From Sphingobium jiangsuense (GTDB lineage Bacteria > Pseudomonadota > Alphaproteobacteria > Sphingomonadales > Sphingomonadaceae), in NCBI RefSeq assembly GCF_014196495.1, contig NZ_JACIDT010000010.1, positions 112,791-176,790 on the forward strand: 64,000 nt of DNA. The letters run 5' to 3'. Made by a program: the position numbers and the translations under genes. Under the pieces are notes generated by a model. The model was not told the origin of the DNA. It saw only the letters and a list, made by a program, of their open reading frames with translations, and made no database searches. Position 1 is the first letter of the stretch, and every line of letters starts with the position of its first letter. This document shows, one piece after another, positions 15,543-24,537 of this stretch.

Positions 15543-16625
15543 TTGGTAAAACCAGCAACGCCGCGGACGAGAGGGAAGTCGTCCGCCCGTAGCGCGGCCG
15601 CCCCGGCCCGGCCCGATCATAACGAGGCCAAGCCCGTACTGCCGACGAAGGATTATGACGCGAGCAAGGACGAATTGCTCGAATTCTACCGGCAGATGAC
15701 CTTGATCCGCCGTTTCGAGGAAAAGGCGGGCCAGCTTTACGGCCTCGGCCTGATCGGCGGTTTCTGCCACCTCTATATCGGTCAGGAAGCCGTCGCCGTC
15801 GGCATCCAGTCGGCGCTCACCCCCGGCAAGGACAGCGTGATCACCGGCTATCGCGACCATGGCCACATGCTCGCCTACGGCATCGACCCCAAGCTCATCA
15901 TGGCGGAACTGACCGGCCGCGCCGCCGGCATCTCCAAGGGCAAGGGCGGTTCGATGCACATGTTCAGCGTCGAGCATAAATTCTACGGCGGCCACGGCAT
16001 CGTCGGCGCGCAGGTCTCGCTCGGCACCGGCCTCGGCTTCGCGCACAAGTACAATAACGACGGCGGCGTGTGCGTCGCCTATTTCGGCGACGGCGCCAGC
16101 AACCAGGGCCAGGTTTACGAGAGCTTCAACATGGCCGAGCTGTGGAAGCTGCCGATCATCTACGTGATCGAGAACAACCAATATGCGATGGGCACCTCGG
16201 TCAACCGCTCGTCCGCCGAGGACCAGCTGTTCCGCCGCGGCGAATCCTTCCGCATCCCCGGCCTGCAGGTGAACGGCATGGACGTGCTCGCCGTGCGCGC
16301 CGCGACCGAGGAAGCGCTGAAATGGGTGAAATCCGGCAAGGGACCGATCCTGCTGGAGATGAAGACCTACCGCTATCGCGGCCACTCCATGTCCGACCCG
16401 GCCAAATACCGCTCGCGCGAGGAAGTGCAGGAGATGCGCGAGAAATCCGATCCCATCGAGGGCATCAGGAAGCATCTGGAAGCCGCCGGCATCAGCGCCG
16501 ACGAGATCAAGGCCATCGATCAGGACATCCGCAAGATCGTCAACGAAAGCGCCGATTTCGCGGAAACCTCCCCCGAACCGGAGGGGGCTGAACTCTATAC
16601 CGACGTGCTGGTGGAGCAATATTGA
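15543..16625 (+). CDS. pdhA: Pyruvate dehydrogenase E1 component, alpha subunit
   Basis: Thiamine-diphosphate-binding half of the E1 heterotetramer that decarboxylates pyruvate. The ThDP motif is visible ([15 protein letters not shown], then NN in [12 protein letters not shown]), as are the YRDHGH and [15 protein letters not shown] segments. I place the start at TTG 15543 because AAGAAGGA lies 8 bases upstream; the in-frame extension to 15459 would encode an unlikely hydrophobic leader. The mature start gives 360 residues with a Lys/Arg/Pro-rich N-terminus, common in alphaproteobacterial PdhA. Its stop overlaps the pdhB start (TGATG). Confidence 0.95.
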   Translation: MVKPATPRTRGKSSARSAAAPARPDHNEAKPVLPTKDYDASKDELLEFYRQMTLIRRFEEKAGQLYGLGLIGGFCHLYIGQEAVAVGIQSALTPGKDSVITGYRDHGHMLAYGIDPKLIMAELTGRAAGISKGKGGSMHMFSVEHKFYGGHGIVGAQVSLGTGLGFAHKYNNDGGVCVAYFGDGASNQGQVYESFNMAELWKLPIIYVIENNQYAMGTSVNRSSAEDQLFRRGESFRIPGLQVNGMDVLAVRAATEEALKWVKSGKGPILLEMKTYRYRGHSMSDPAKYRSREEVQEMREKSDPIEGIRKHLEAAGISADEIKAIDQDIRKIVNESADFAETSPEPEGAELYTDVLVEQY

Positions 16626-18037
16626 TGGCAGTTGAAATCAAGATGCCCGCGCTGTCTCCGACGATGGAGGAAGGCACGCTGGCCAAGTGGCTCGTCAAGG
16701 AAGGCGACGAAGTGAAATCCGGCGATCTCCTCGCCGAGATCGAAACCGACAAGGCGACGATGGAATTCGAGGCGGTGGACGAAGGCGTCATCGGCAAGAT
16801 CCTCGTGCCCGAAGGCAGCGAGAATGTGAAGGTCGGCGCCGTCATCGCGACGATGGCGGGTGAGGGGGCCGGAGACGGAGCCGGCGCTGCCGCCGGTAAC
16901 GGAGCAGGCGAGGGCGGCGAGGCCGAGGCGGCCGCGCCCGCACCGGCGGCCGAGGCGCCTGCCGCCGTGGCGGCGAAGGCGGAGGCTCCGCTCGCAAAGC
17001 CTGCCCCGGCCGAAGTGAAGATCGCGGCCGATCCGGCTATCCCGGAGGGCACGGAGTTCACGAAGCTCACTGTCCGCGAGGCGCTGCGCGACGCGATGGC
17101 CGAGGAGATGCGCAAGGACGAGCGCGTGTTCGTGATGGGCGAGGAAGTCGCCGAATATCAGGGCGCCTACAAGGTCACGCAAGGGTTGTTGCAGGAATTC
17201 GGCGACAAGCGCGTCATCGACACGCCGATCACCGAGCATGGCTTTGCGGGCGTCGGCGCGGGCGCGGCGATGGGCGGGCTGCGCCCGGTCATCGAATTCA
17301 TGACCTTCAACTTCGCGATGCAGGCGATCGACCAGATCATCAACTCGGCGGCCAAGACCAATTACATGTCCGGCGGCCAGATGCGCTGCCCGATCGTGTT
17401 CCGTGGCCCCAATGGCGCGGCGAGCCGCGTCGCGGCCCAGCACAGCCAGAATTACGGCCCCTGGTATGCGGCGGTGCCGGGCCTGATCGTCATCTCGCCC
17501 TATGACGCGGCGGATGCGAAGGGCCTGCTGAAGGCGGCGATCCGCTCGACCGATCCGGTCGTGTTCCTGGAGAACGAACTGCTCTACGGCCGCAGCTTCG
17601 ACGTGCCGGTGCTCGACGATTATGTGCTGCCGATCGGCAAAGCGCGGATCATGCGCGAGGGCAAGGACGTGACGCTGGTCAGCTATTCGATCGGCGTCGG
17701 CGTGGCGCTCGACGCGGCGGAGCAGCTTGCGGCCGACGGCGTGGAGGCGGAGGTCATCGACCTGCGCACGCTGCGCCCGCTCGACACCGCCACGGTGCTG
17801 GAGAGCCTCAGGAAGACCAACCGCCTCGTGGTGGTCGAGGAAGGCTGGCCGGTCTGCTCGATCGCGAGCGAGATCGCGGCGGTGGTGATGGAGCAGGGCT
17901 TCGACGATCTCGACGCCCCGGTGCTGCGCGTGACCAACGAGGACGTGCCGCTGCCCTATGCCGCCAATCTCGAAAAGGCGGCGCTGGTCGACGCGGCGAA
18001 GGTCGTCGCGGCGGTCCGCAAGGTCTGCTATCGTTAA
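16625..18037 (+). CDS. pdhB: Pyruvate dehydrogenase E1 component, beta subunit with lipoyl domain
   Basis: Beta subunit of E1 with an N-terminal lipoyl domain (residues about 1-80; lipoylated lysine in ETDKATMEF), then an Ala/Gly/Pro-rich flexible linker of about 60 residues, then the transketolase-like pyrimidine-binding and C-terminal domains ([33 protein letters not shown]). The lipoyl fusion is characteristic of alphaproteobacterial PdhB. The ATG overlaps the pdhA stop by one base. The E2 and E3 genes are not in the window. A strong terminator follows. Confidence 0.97.
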   Translation: MAVEIKMPALSPTMEEGTLAKWLVKEGDEVKSGDLLAEIETDKATMEFEAVDEGVIGKILVPEGSENVKVGAVIATMAGEGAGDGAGAAAGNGAGEGGEAEAAAPAPAAEAPAAVAAKAEAPLAKPAPAEVKIAADPAIPEGTEFTKLTVREALRDAMAEEMRKDERVFVMGEEVAEYQGAYKVTQGLLQEFGDKRVIDTPITEHGFAGVGAGAAMGGLRPVIEFMTFNFAMQAIDQIINSAAKTNYMSGGQMRCPIVFRGPNGAASRVAAQHSQNYGPWYAAVPGLIVISPYDAADAKGLLKAAIRSTDPVVFLENELLYGRSFDVPVLDDYVLPIGKARIMREGKDVTLVSYSIGVGVALDAAEQLAADGVEAEVIDLRTLRPLDTATVLESLRKTNRLVVVEEGWPVCSIASEIAAVVMEQGFDDLDAPVLRVTNEDVPLPYAANLEKAALVDAAKVVAAVRKVCYR

Positions 18038-18079
18038 GGCTGCCCGATCCGCCCCCCAAGGCGGGGGAAAAGAAAAGAG

Positions 18080-18113
18080 GGGCGCGCCAGTCCGTCATGG
18101 CGCGCCCTTTTTT
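18080..18113 (+). terminator. Rho-independent terminator after pdhB
   Basis: Perfect 10-bp stem (GGGCGCGCCA and TGGCGCGCCC) with an 8-nt loop, followed directly by six T residues. It ends the eno-ftsB-pdhAB transcription unit or its last part. Confidence 0.92.
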
Positions 18114-18242
18114 GCGGTATATCTTTTTGCGGATCACCGCCGCTGGATGGTGGGTGGCGGCCCATGGCGGATATCCGCCTTTATCGTCCCCCTGCATTCG
18201 CTCAGCATGACGGTCGGGCTATGCCGCGTTCCGCCCGTGCGC

Positions 18243-18893
18243 TCAGGCTGAATAAGTGGAGCAAGCCGAAGCGGTGCCGGTCGTGCCGAGCGAATTGCTC
18301 TCCCGCTCTCGCACCATCATTGCCGAAAGGGCGGTCAGCGTGCGCGGGCCGAACAGGTTGCTGCTGATGATCGGCTGATAATCGTACCGCACCTCGACCA
18401 CGATCGCATAGCTGTTGGCGGCCAACCTGATCCTTTTGCCGTCAGGCCCCATGCCCGTCGCGCCTACTTCCTGACCGGCGGTGCCGTAGCTGCTGTTCTG
18501 ATGCAGCGCGCCGGAGCAGCGTTGCCAGTTGATCTTGTGGTTGATGACGGCGTTGCTGCTGTCCAGCACCGGTTCCAGCCCGGAGATGATGATCCGGCCG
18601 TTCTGGGCGAATTGCAGCCGCGTGCCCATCGATTTCACGCCGTAGAGGATGTCCGTCACGTCCTTTTCGCTGATGCTGGTGCGCACCCGCGCGACGGAAT
18701 CCGCCGTCTGGACCGCGATGTCGGAGACGATCTGGGCGGCATAGGCCATGTTTGCGGCCTCTATGCCGTAGACCGTGACCCCGGCCAGCAACGGCAGGGC
18801 CATCGCGAACTCTATCATCGCCACGCCCGAACGGTCCCGGACGAGCCGGGCGGCGTTGCGGCGGAAGCGGGCGGAAAGGATCATGTCTTGCAT
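18243..18893 (-). CDS. TadE-like pilus/envelope assembly protein
   Basis: A 216-residue protein with a short basic N-terminus, the pseudopilin-type motif RSGVAMIEFAMALPLL (conserved glutamate five residues after the glycine) and one transmembrane helix, then a periplasmic domain. It overlaps the preceding gene by 13 bases and is the last of three minus-strand genes. TadE proteins work with the Flp/Tad pilus system; the rest of a tad locus is not in the window. A second ATG nine bases in is an alternative start. Confidence 0.82.
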   Translation of the reverse strand: MQDMILSARFRRNAARLVRDRSGVAMIEFAMALPLLAGVTVYGIEAANMAYAAQIVSDIAVQTADSVARVRTSISEKDVTDILYGVKSMGTRLQFAQNGRIIISGLEPVLDSSNAVINHKINWQRCSGALHQNSSYGTAGQEVGATGMGPDGKRIRLAANSYAIVVEVRYDYQPIISSNLFGPRTLTALSAMMVRERESNSLGTTGTASACSTYSA

Positions 18894-19468
18894 CTTTCGG
18901 GCGGATTGGACTGGCCGGCATAGGGCTGGCGCTTGACCAGCGTGACGGCCGAAACGGTCGCGACGTCATCGACGCCGATGAAATGATAGATGGGCAGCAG
19001 CCGGGTATAGCTGGCCGACACATTATAGCGGACGACATCATCCGCGCCGCCGATGCCGGATTTCCCGGTGGTGACGACATTGCGCGTGCCGTCATCGTCT
19101 ATGTCTTCCCAGCAATCGCCATTATCGAGCTGGTTGTTGCCATTGCTGTCCTTGGTCAGCCGTTCCAGCGTGTTGATCTGGGCATAGCTGTAGAAGCTGC
19201 CCTTCTGGATATGGACGGTGGCGTGCGGCATCACCTTCAGCACGGCGTCTTCCAGTACGGCTTCGATAGTCGTGCTGTCGGCGCTTTCGACGGTGGTGGA
19301 GCGGGCGGCGGCTTCCAGCGCCCCGGCCACGACGGTGCGGACATAGACCTGATAGCCCACGTCCATGCCTCCCATCAGCAGGATGCAGAAGGGTATGAAC
19401 AAAAGGCCGAATTCCATCACGGTCGCCCCGCTTTGGTCGCGGCGCAAGGTCAGGAGGCGTGCCGTCAT
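18881..19468 (-). CDS. TadE-like pilus/envelope assembly protein
   Basis: A 195-residue paralogue of the next gene in the operon. The N-terminus has the TadE motif DQSGATVMEFGLLF plus a hydrophobic helix, followed by a periplasmic region with the acidic NGNNQLDNGDCWEDID segment. Its ATG overlaps the TadG-like gene stop by four bases (ATGA), showing coupling. Probable processed pseudopilin-like component exported through the inner membrane. Confidence 0.82.
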   Translation of the reverse strand: MTARLLTLRRDQSGATVMEFGLLFIPFCILLMGGMDVGYQVYVRTVVAGALEAAARSTTVESADSTTIEAVLEDAVLKVMPHATVHIQKGSFYSYAQINTLERLTKDSNGNNQLDNGDCWEDIDDDGTRNVVTTGKSGIGGADDVVRYNVSASYTRLLPIYHFIGVDDVATVSAVTLVKRQPYAGQSNPPERCKT

Positions 19469-21108
19469 TGCGACAGCCTCAGCGAACCGATGGTGTTGCC
19501 GATATCCCGGAACGCGCGTTGCAGCGCGGCTTCGTCGGCGGCGCGGAAATTATACCCGTCGCCGGAGGAGCAGTTGATCATGTCCGAAGTCAGGGTCGAT
19601 CCGCCGCTGAAGGATATGGCGAAGATCTTCGCGTCCATATTCTTGATCGCGGTACAGATCATCAGCCAGCGTGCCGTGTGGTTTTCATTGCTGGTGGTCG
19701 CGTTGCCGTTGGTGGTGATGCGCCTGTAGGTGTTTTCCGGGCGGTAGGCGCCATAGCCGGTGCTGCCGGTGTCCATTTCGCCGTCGGTCATGAAGATCAC
19801 ATAGCGGCTTACCGGCCATCCGTTGTGAATCGTCGGGTTGTCGGCCGACCACAGGCCGTTGCGGGACAGCAGGCGCGCCGCCCAGAGCATGCCGATGTCG
19901 AGATAGGTGCCGCCATTGGCGACGAAGCCGTTGCTGAACGCGAAATAATTGTTGAAGTCCGTATTGGACATCGGCTGCAATTCGAGCATCGCGCGCGGGC
20001 AGGCATATTGAGCGGAACCGAAATAGCTCTTGTCCGCCATCGTCCAGCGCGTTGCTGTGCTGGTGGGTGTCTCATCGATCTGCAAGTCATGCGCGCCCGC
20101 CGGCAGATTCTTCGATGGTCCGACCATCGAATAGGTGTTGGTCGGCGTGATGGTGTTGATGGTGGCGCGCTCTTCCACGCAGCCGTCCCATGTGTTGTTG
20201 ATCCAGTTGCTGTTGTGGCTTGCCGTCACGGTGCAGCTATAGGTGTTCCTTCCGGAACCGCAGGTGGAATTATAGCTCAGGTCCGAATTGAACCATCCCG
20301 GCTGGCGCGAATAGAGGGTCGTGCCGTTGCTGCCGATGGAAAGACCCGCATTCACCATCTGCGAGAAAGGCACCACGGCGTAGCGGATGCGCTTGCGCGT
20401 GTTCTCGCTGGCATTGGCGAACTGCGTTTCGATGATCGACATCTGCGTCTTGAACGAAGCCAGAGCATTCCGCAGCACCTGCATGCGCGAAATATTGACG
20501 GAATTCTCGACTTCTTCCCCGACATAGGTGACGGTCTTGCCCCCCACCGTCATCGTCTTGTTGCTGTTGCTGTTCGCATAGCTGCTGCACTGGCTGGAGG
20601 TGCGCGCCGCCTTGCACGCCATCGACCCGGTAGTGTCGAGCACCAACACGATGTCGATATTGGAATAGTCGTTGCGCGCCGAGCAATCGACCGAAAGCGC
20701 GAAATCCTGCTTGCCGAACAACTGCATCACCGTGGTGTCGAGATGGGTCGACAGGGTGAGGCTGAGTTCGTCATTGGTCCCCAAAGTGGGGTTGATCGTG
20801 CTGTCGTCGGTGAAGGCGGGCGCCACGTCCGTCGGCAGGTTGAAGCGCACATAGTCGCGGACGGCAGTGCTGACGGCGGTGTTGATCTGCCCCGTCGATC
20901 CCATCACCTTGCGACCGGCCAGCACGCCCGCGTCGCACGCCTGTTGCAGGCGGGTGCGGGTGAGATAGGCGCGGCTCATGTCCACGCCCGAACCGATAAC
21001 GGCGGTCAGAGGGATCAGGGCCGCCGCGCTGATGGCGAGCATGTTGCCGGTCCTGTCCCGTAACAAGCTGCTCAACAGGCCGTTTCGCGCCGCTCGTTCC
21101 AATGACAT
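19465..21108 (-). CDS. TadG-like pilus assembly protein with von Willebrand factor A domain
   Basis: A 547-residue protein: N-terminal Flp/TadG-type segment (DRTGNMLAISAAALIPLTAV) with one transmembrane helix, a conserved LTRTRLQQACDAGVLAGRK region, and a large C-terminal VWA domain opening with a MIDAS-like motif, VLVLDTTGSM, and a later acidic motif, YVIFMTDGEMD. VWA-type TadG proteins are anchored in the envelope and contribute to Tad pilus adhesion. I start at ATG 21108 rather than the GTG 12 bases upstream. First gene of a TadG-TadE-TadE operon. Confidence 0.85.
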   Translation of the reverse strand: MSLERAARNGLLSSLLRDRTGNMLAISAAALIPLTAVIGSGVDMSRAYLTRTRLQQACDAGVLAGRKVMGSTGQINTAVSTAVRDYVRFNLPTDVAPAFTDDSTINPTLGTNDELSLTLSTHLDTTVMQLFGKQDFALSVDCSARNDYSNIDIVLVLDTTGSMACKAARTSSQCSSYANSNSNKTMTVGGKTVTYVGEEVENSVNISRMQVLRNALASFKTQMSIIETQFANASENTRKRIRYAVVPFSQMVNAGLSIGSNGTTLYSRQPGWFNSDLSYNSTCGSGRNTYSCTVTASHNSNWINNTWDGCVEERATINTITPTNTYSMVGPSKNLPAGAHDLQIDETPTSTATRWTMADKSYFGSAQYACPRAMLELQPMSNTDFNNYFAFSNGFVANGGTYLDIGMLWAARLLSRNGLWSADNPTIHNGWPVSRYVIFMTDGEMDTGSTGYGAYRPENTYRRITTNGNATTSNENHTARWLMICTAIKNMDAKIFAISFSGGSTLTSDMINCSSGDGYNFRAADEAALQRAFRDIGNTIGSLRLSQ

Positions 21109-21255
21109 TCCCGTTCCCACTTCCCTAAATATCGTGTCCGGTGTACCCGCGCTCCCACAAGCGCTTGCGATTGGACAGAGGCCGTCCGGCCCTGCATGTT
21201 TAGGTGGAAGACATTAACAAAATGGAAAAACGGCCTCTCTCGCCGGGGCGGAGAC

Positions 21256-21909
21256 ATGATGGAAACGCCTGAAAATACGCCGGTCCAGCGCCTTGTGCTG
21301 TCCGCCGCGGGCAGGCGCGCGAGGCGGGCGGAATTGCTGTTCGCGCTCGACAATGAATGCGCGCGGATCGCGCGGGCGGCGCGGGAGCCGATGATGGCGC
21401 AGATTCGCCTCGCCTGGTGGCGCGACGGGCTGGCCTCGGCCGATGCGCTGCCCGCCCATCGCTCGCCGATGATGGACGCGCTGCGGGCGATGGAGGGCTT
21501 TCCGGCGGCGCGGGACGGGCTGATCGCGCTGATCGACGGCTGGGAGGAACTGATCCTCTGGGACGGGGAAGAGCCGGATGCGATGCTGCGGGCCTATGCC
21601 TCCGGCCGGGGCGGCGGCCTGTTCGAGGCCTTTGCGCCGGAACGGGGGGAGGAAGCGCGGCGCTGGGGCAGGCTCTGGGCGCTGTGGGATCTGGCCGGTC
21701 ATCTGGATGAAGCCGAGCTTGCGCGCGCGGCGATACGGCAGGGCGGCGAACTGGCGCGCGGCCTTCCGGCGCGTCCGCTTTTGCCGCGCGCGCTTGCCAT
21801 GCTGGGCGGCGCGGCGCGGCGCGATCTGGCGCGGGGCGGGGCGATGCCCGCCGCGCTGACGCCGGGGCTTTACATGCGGCTGCTGCGGCTCCAGATTTTC
21901 GGACGCTAA
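21256..21909 (+). CDS. Squalene/phytoene synthase family protein (short form)
   Basis: A 217-residue protein beginning MMETPENTPVQRLVLSAAGR. It keeps the N-terminal part of the trans-isoprenyl diphosphate synthase fold (ALDNECARIARAAREPMMAQIRLAWWRD) but is shorter than real squalene or phytoene synthases (about 280-300 residues) and lacks clear paired DxxxD motifs. Such short forms resemble NDUFAF6-like relatives and may not be enzymes. GGGCGGAG precedes the start. Alone on the plus strand, divergent from the tad genes. Confidence 0.75.
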   Translation: MMETPENTPVQRLVLSAAGRRARRAELLFALDNECARIARAAREPMMAQIRLAWWRDGLASADALPAHRSPMMDALRAMEGFPAARDGLIALIDGWEELILWDGEEPDAMLRAYASGRGGGLFEAFAPERGEEARRWGRLWALWDLAGHLDEAELARAAIRQGGELARGLPARPLLPRALAMLGGAARRDLARGGAMPAALTPGLYMRLLRLQIFGR

Positions 21910-21938
21910 CGGGGGCCAATGGGGGGAGACGTGCTGCT

Positions 21939-22403
21939 ATGAATCGGTTTGTGGCGGGAGCGGCAGCGTGTCTGCTGCTGGTGACGGCGGGGCTGTTCTG
22001 GTGGCAGATCCGCGCGGAAAAGGCGGGCCCGGCGGCCACGCCGCAGCCGCCGGTCGCGGCGCAGGCGGATGAGAAACTGCCCGAAGGCGACGGGAATGCG
22101 ATGGGCGCCGCGCCGCCGATGCCGCCCGAAGCCTCCGAGAAGGACCGGGAGGCGAAGCGGTTCGACCGCTACGACCGCAACCGCGACGGCATCATCACCC
22201 GCACGGAAATGATGGCGAGCCGCACCAAGGCGTTCAAGAAGCTCGATACCGACGGCAACAACCTGTTGTCCTTCGAGGAATGGGCGGTGGCGACGTCGGA
22301 CAGGTTCGCGGGCGCGGACGGCAATGGCGACGGCAAGCTGACCCGCGCCGAGTTCGCGGCGACCGCGCCCAAGCCCGCCGCCAAGCCGAAGTGCAAATGC
22401 TGA
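21939..22403 (+). CDS. Exported EF-hand calcium-binding protein
   Basis: A 154-residue protein with an N-terminal signal or anchor helix (AAACLLLVTAGLFWWQI), an Ala/Pro-rich spacer and three EF-hand loops: DRNRDGIITRTE, DTDGNNLLSFEE and DGNGDGKLTRAE. The tail ends KPKCKC. It probably binds calcium in the periplasm. It starts 30 bases after the preceding gene and may be cotranscribed with it. Such EF-hand proteins are common in sphingomonads; the role is unknown. Confidence 0.82.
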   Translation: MNRFVAGAAACLLLVTAGLFWWQIRAEKAGPAATPQPPVAAQADEKLPEGDGNAMGAAPPMPPEASEKDREAKRFDRYDRNRDGIITRTEMMASRTKAFKKLDTDGNNLLSFEEWAVATSDRFAGADGNGDGKLTRAEFAATAPKPAAKPKCKC

Positions 22404-22412
22404 GCGGTGCGC

Positions 22413-23774
22413 TCAGGCGGGGAGGGCTGTCTGCTCCGCCAGCCCTTCCTCCCGCATCCAGGCGGTGAGATCGGCGCGGGCGCGGGCGGTGTAGGCTTCC
22501 TTGCGGTCTTTCTTCTTCACCCGCTCGTCGGGCGGCGGGAACAGGCCGAAATTGACGTTCATCGGCTGGAAGCTTTCCGCATCCGCGCCGCCCGTCACAT
22601 GCGAGAGCAGGGCGCCCAGCGCGGTCGTCACCGGCGGCGGGCGCAGCGGCCGCCCGCTCAGATCGCCGAGCAGGAAGCGCGCGGCGAGCAGGCCGATCGC
22701 GCCGCTTTCGACATAGCCCTCGCAGCCGGTCATCTGCCCCGCGAAGCGGATATGCGGCGCGGATTGGAGGCGCAGGGTCGGGTCGAGCAGCTTAGGGCTC
22801 TGGATGAAGGTGTTGCGGTGCAGGCCGCCGAGGCGGGCGAATTCCGCCTTCTCCAGCCCCGGTATGGTGCGGAACAGCTCGACCTGCGCGGCGTGGCGCA
22901 GCTTGGTCTGGAAACCGACCATGTTCCAGAGCGTGCCGAGCGCATTGTCCTGCCGCAGCTGCACCACCGCATAGGGCCAGCGCCCGGTGCGCGGATCGTC
23001 GAGCCCCATCGGCTTCATCGGCCCATGGCGCAGCGTCTCGCGCCCGCGCGCGGCCATGACCTCGATCGGCATGCAGCCCTCGAAATAGGGGGTGTCCTTC
23101 TCCCACTCCTTGAACTCGGTCTTGGGGCCGTCGAGCAGCCCCTGGACGAAGGCTTCATATTGCTCGCGGTTCATCGGGCAGTTGATATAATCCTTGCCGT
23201 CGCCTTCCGGACCGACCTTGTTCCAGCGCGACTGCATCCAGCAAATGTCCATGTCGATGCTGTCGCGATAGAGGATGGGCGCGATCGCGTCGAAAAAGGC
23301 GAGGCGTTCCATGCCGGTGGCCGCGCCGATGCTTTCGGCCAGCGGCCCGGCGGTGAGCGGGCCGGTCGCGACGATGGTCATGCCCTCGGCGGGCAGCGTG
23401 TCGATGCGCTCGCGCACGAGGGTGATGTTGGGATGCTCCGCGATCGCGCGGGTGACGCCTGCCGAGAACAGGTCGCGGTCCACCGCCAGCGCGGACCCGG
23501 CGGGAACCTTCGCGATCGCCGCCTGCGCCATCAGCAGCGAGCCGAGGTCGCGCATTTCCTGATGCAGCAGGCCGACCGCATTCTTCGCCGCGTCGTCGGA
23601 GCGGAAGCTGTTGGAGCAGACCAGTTCGGCGAGGCCGTCGGTCTGATGGGCAGGGGTGGTGTCGCCACCGCCGCGCATTTCCGAAAGGCGGACTTTCACG
23701 CCCGCCTGCGCCAGCTGCCAGGCGGCTTCCGAACCGGCCATGCCGCCGCCGATGATGTGAACCTGATATGTCAT
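22413..23774 (-). CDS. trmFO: Methylenetetrahydrofolate-tRNA-(uracil-5-)-methyltransferase TrmFO
   Basis: FAD- and folate-dependent enzyme that makes 5-methyluridine at position 54 of tRNA. The 453-residue protein begins with the FAD-binding motif [20 protein letters not shown] and has the family blocks [23 protein letters not shown] and [20 protein letters not shown]. Length is normal. It lies convergent to the EF-hand gene, 9 bases apart. Confidence 0.97.
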   Translation of the reverse strand: MTYQVHIIGGGMAGSEAAWQLAQAGVKVRLSEMRGGGDTTPAHQTDGLAELVCSNSFRSDDAAKNAVGLLHQEMRDLGSLLMAQAAIAKVPAGSALAVDRDLFSAGVTRAIAEHPNITLVRERIDTLPAEGMTIVATGPLTAGPLAESIGAATGMERLAFFDAIAPILYRDSIDMDICWMQSRWNKVGPEGDGKDYINCPMNREQYEAFVQGLLDGPKTEFKEWEKDTPYFEGCMPIEVMAARGRETLRHGPMKPMGLDDPRTGRWPYAVVQLRQDNALGTLWNMVGFQTKLRHAAQVELFRTIPGLEKAEFARLGGLHRNTFIQSPKLLDPTLRLQSAPHIRFAGQMTGCEGYVESGAIGLLAARFLLGDLSGRPLRPPPVTTALGALLSHVTGGADAESFQPMNVNFGLFPPPDERVKKKDRKEAYTARARADLTAWMREEGLAEQTALPA

Positions 23775-23907
23775 GGGCGCGGCATAAAGCGGCTTGCCCC
23801 AAAAGGCGAGGGGCTGGACTGGAAAAGAGGCGGGGCAGGCGGCGCCGAAAGCGGGCCGCCTGCCCCTCGATCATCGGCGGTAAGCCGAACGCCGGCGGCA
23901 GGTCGCG

Positions 23908-24099
23908 TCAGTCCGCGATCGTGCCGACCACCGCGCCCGCCGCGCCGCCGATGAGCGCGCCGTCCTTCACATCCTCGCCGGTCGCCGCGGCCACGCCCGC
24001 GCCGCCCGCCGCGCCGACACCGGCGCCGGTCAGCGTGGAACATCCGGCGATCATCGCCGCACTGGCGAGGATCAGCAGCGAAGCCATTGTCTTGCGCAT
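23908..24099 (-). CDS. Small glycine-zipper lipoprotein
   Basis: A 63-residue lipoprotein starting MRKTMASLLILASAAMIAGC; the lipobox cysteine lies right after a hydrophobic signal segment. The mature part is a glycine-zipper repeat (GAGVGAAGGAGVAAATGED and GALIGGAAGAVVG), typical of small outer-membrane YMGG-type or osmotically induced lipoproteins. I chose ATG 24099 because GAGGAG lies seven bases upstream; an ATG six bases earlier is too close to it. Confidence 0.75.
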   Translation of the reverse strand: MRKTMASLLILASAAMIAGCSTLTGAGVGAAGGAGVAAATGEDVKDGALIGGAAGAVVGTIAD

Positions 24100-24163
24100 T
24101 GCCATTCTCCTCAGGGTAATGTCCTCAACAGAACCAATGCGGCAGCAGGTAAAGGGTTCCGAT

Positions 24164-24520
24164 TCAGCCGGCGTCAAATCCCGCGGGCAGCACATGTCGT
24201 CCCGTTTCGTCGAGGCGCAGCTTCGCCTTGGTGGTCACCGCCTCCATCGGCAGCGGGCCGTAGACATGGGGGAACAGCGCGCCGCCGCGCGATTCCTCCC
24301 ATTTCACCGTGTCGCCCAGCGCGGCGAGATCGACCATGGCGAGGATCAGGTCGTCCTGCCCGGCGAAATGCTTCTCCAGCGTTCCGGCGACCTGATCCCG
24401 CGCCGACAGGTGGATATAGCCATCGGCGATATCCACCGGCGCGCCTTCGAACAGGCCGTCGGCGCGAAACCGGTCCCATTGATCGCGGGTCAGGATCTTG
24501 AAGGCGAAGAGATCGGCCAT
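24164..24520 (-). CDS. DUF952 domain-containing protein
   Basis: A 118-residue soluble protein matching DUF952: it begins MADLFAFKILTRDQWDRF and contains DGYIHLSARDQVAGTLEKHF and the conserved GALFPHVYGPLPMEAV. The fold is related to glutathione-S-transferase/PARP-like small domains, and its function is unknown. It starts 17 bases after the gyrA stop on the same strand, so it is probably cotranscribed with gyrA. Confidence 0.9.
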   Translation of the reverse strand: MADLFAFKILTRDQWDRFRADGLFEGAPVDIADGYIHLSARDQVAGTLEKHFAGQDDLILAMVDLAALGDTVKWEESRGGALFPHVYGPLPMEAVTTKAKLRLDETGRHVLPAGFDAG

Positions 24521-24537
24521 GCGGCGTTCCGCGCGGG

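Noticed and set aside
22407..23954. 515-codon open frame opposite trmFO
   Set aside because: Shadow frame; trmFO on the other strand is fully conserved.
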